Source: Candidatus Bathyarchaeota archaeon (lineage in GTDB: Archaea; Thermoproteota; Bathyarchaeia; Bathyarchaeales; B26-1). From it: DNA of 6,789 nt. How positions within the stretch are numbered: the stretch's first letter is position 1; each line of letters opens with the position of its first letter. Position numbers and translations under genes: made by a program. Shown in pieces: positions 6,325-6,789 of the stretch. The DNA lies in contig QMYL01000050.1 of assembly GCA_003662645.1 (NCBI GenBank), positions 1 to 6,789 on the forward strand, in the 5' to 3' direction. The notes beneath the pieces are model-generated. The model was not told where the DNA came from, did no database searches, and saw only the letters and a list, made by a program, of their open reading frames with translations.

Positions 6325-6368
6325 CCAAACAGAAAGAAGAGGGGAGATGGAGCGGTCTCAGCCAAAAA
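6325..6368 (-). terminator. Oligo-T / pyrimidine-rich end of the small TIGR04076-type gene
   Basis: A5 at 6364-6368 reads as T5 on the minus strand directly after that gene's stop, followed by a long pyrimidine-rich stretch with further T clusters. This matches archaeal factor-light termination. No equivalent T tract is visible on the plus strand for proS in this 44-base convergent gap. Confidence 0.4.
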
Positions 6369-6662
6369 TCAGGTCTCGCTAACCCTTCTACACTTGAAGA
6401 TCACGGTTCCACCCTCAGTATAGGGCTCGCCTGGATCGACGCACTGTATGTAGGCTACATCCCCACTCTTGGATAGACCCAGCACCCTCGGGTCGACCCC
6501 CCTGTCGAGGGCTACAGCGTAATGTAAGAGCGGAGCTAAGGCGTGGATGCAGACGGCGTCCGTTCTCTCAAGGATTAACCGCGGCCCATCGATCAACATC
6601 TTGTCCCCAACCTTGTAGACCACGCATCTACCCCTAATCTCACAGACTTCTATCTCGAGCAT
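6369..6662 (-). CDS. Small Cys/His-containing protein, TIGR04076 family type
   Basis: A 97-residue protein resembling the uncharacterised TIGR04076 family; no reaction is known. Recognisable family features are an early Cys followed by GD in CVVYKVGDK (13-21), a central AVCIHALAPLLHY (36-48), and YIQCVDPGEPYTEGGTVIFKCRR (start 71, to 93), quoted here as one conserved block. Cys7, Cys13, Cys38, Cys74 and Cys91 with His40 and His47 could bind metal or do redox chemistry, which is inference. There is no signal peptide or membrane segment. The ATG at 6662 is preferred over in-frame TTG 6689 and ATG 6683 because a near-perfect GGAGGTG (minus, 6668-6674) sits 5 bases before it and overlaps the longer version. 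It has its own TATA box and converges on proS. Confidence 0.75.
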   Translation of the reverse strand: MLEIEVCEIRGRCVVYKVGDKMLIDGPRLILERTDAVCIHALAPLLHYAVALDRGVDPRVLGLSKSGDVAYIQCVDPGEPYTEGGTVIFKCRRVSET

Positions 6663-6667
6663 AATAA

Positions 6668-6674
6668 CACCTCC
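6668..6674 (-). promoter_or_regulatory. Strong Shine-Dalgarno fixing the start of the small protein
   Basis: GGAGGTG on the minus strand is close to the full anti-Shine-Dalgarno match and stands 5 bases before ATG 6662. It argues against the longer 106-residue reading from TTG 6689. Confidence 0.8.
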
Positions 6675-6715
6675 AACAAACATCCCCAAGGATAAAGTTA
6701 GAATTTACCAAGGTC

Positions 6716-6724
6716 TATTTAAAC
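6716..6724 (-). promoter_or_regulatory. TATA box of the small TIGR04076-type gene
   Basis: GTTTAAATA on the minus strand is preceded by purine-rich CTTGAA, BRE-like. It would start transcription near 6693, giving a leader of about 30 bases that contains the Shine-Dalgarno. Confidence 0.5.
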
Positions 6725-6725
6725 T

Positions 6726-6789
6726 TCAAGATGTAACGCCCTCAGCCAGTATGTCGGTCTTGGTGCATCTCCCGGTCTTCACGGTCTTA
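6726..6789 (-). CDS. Possible 3' end of an unidentified minus-strand gene
   Basis: A minus-strand frame enters at the right edge and runs 20 codons to TGA at 6728-6726, ending ...TKTDILAEGVTS. The residue mix is protein-like, with Lys, Asp, Glu and Thr. I do not recognise the family, and 20 codons without a stop is not significant alone. If real, its stop lies just upstream of the TATA box of the next gene, which suits a compact archaeal genome. A plus-strand frame from ATG 6751 is also open to the edge, so strand is not certain. Confidence 0.3.
   Translation of the reverse strand, partial: KTVKTGRCTKTDILAEGVTS

Noticed and set aside
6353..6378. Two copies of GGTCTC around the end of the small gene
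   Set aside because: A six-base direct match is expected by chance, and one copy is coding sequence; no further repeat units are present.
1..6789. CRISPR array, insertion sequence or integration site
   Set aside because: I found no regularly spaced repeats, transposase or integrase frame, or tRNA-bounded direct repeats; codon use looks uniform across genes.

Overview
The window reads as chromosomal DNA of a thermophilic archaeon. The evidence is an archaeal/eukaryotic-type prolyl-tRNA synthetase with a C-terminal four-cysteine zinc site, a Methanocaldococcus-type pyruvoyl arginine decarboxylase, TATA-box promoters, oligo-T ends, several TTG starts, and heavy use of AGG/AGA for Arg and ATA for Ile. 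I cannot fix the lineage from this sequence. The mixture would suit a deep branch of the TACK archaea, but that is inference.

Layout, left to right. (1) The 3' two thirds of a plus-strand homoserine kinase gene (thrB), cut by the window edge. (2) A convergent AT-rich spacer. (3) A tight minus-strand operon, in transcription order pfkB-family sugar kinase, agaS-like SIS-domain sugar-phosphate deaminase/isomerase, and pyruvoyl-dependent arginine decarboxylase (pdaD), with gaps of only 13 and 18 bases. (4) A divergent promoter region with a perfectly palindromic TATA box. (5) A plus-strand exported alpha/beta hydrolase with a signal peptide and a C-terminal membrane anchor. (6) A 246-base non-coding spacer containing two inverted repeats and a probable promoter. 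(7) proS on the plus strand. (8) A small minus-strand Cys/His-containing protein of the TIGR04076 type with a clear Shine-Dalgarno start and its own TATA box. (9) A possible 20-codon tail of another minus-strand gene at the right edge.

How the genes fit together. PfkB plus AgaS is the core of known (N-acetyl)galactosamine/tagatose catabolism: AgaS makes tagatose-6-phosphate from galactosamine-6-phosphate and a PfkB kinase phosphorylates it to the bisphosphate. No aldolase, deacetylase or transporter is in view, so the pathway is only suggested. The divergent cell-surface hydrolase could act on an extracellular ester or acetylated carbohydrate feeding that pathway. PdaD makes agmatine for polyamines and, in archaea, for agmatidine in tRNA-Ile; its place in the same operon is the least expected feature here. 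thrB and proS are ordinary housekeeping genes. I found no mobile element, CRISPR array, rRNA or tRNA, and no clear sign of a wholly new multi-gene system. The best leads are the sugar/polyamine operon with its divergent surface hydrolase, and the structured spacer ahead of proS.
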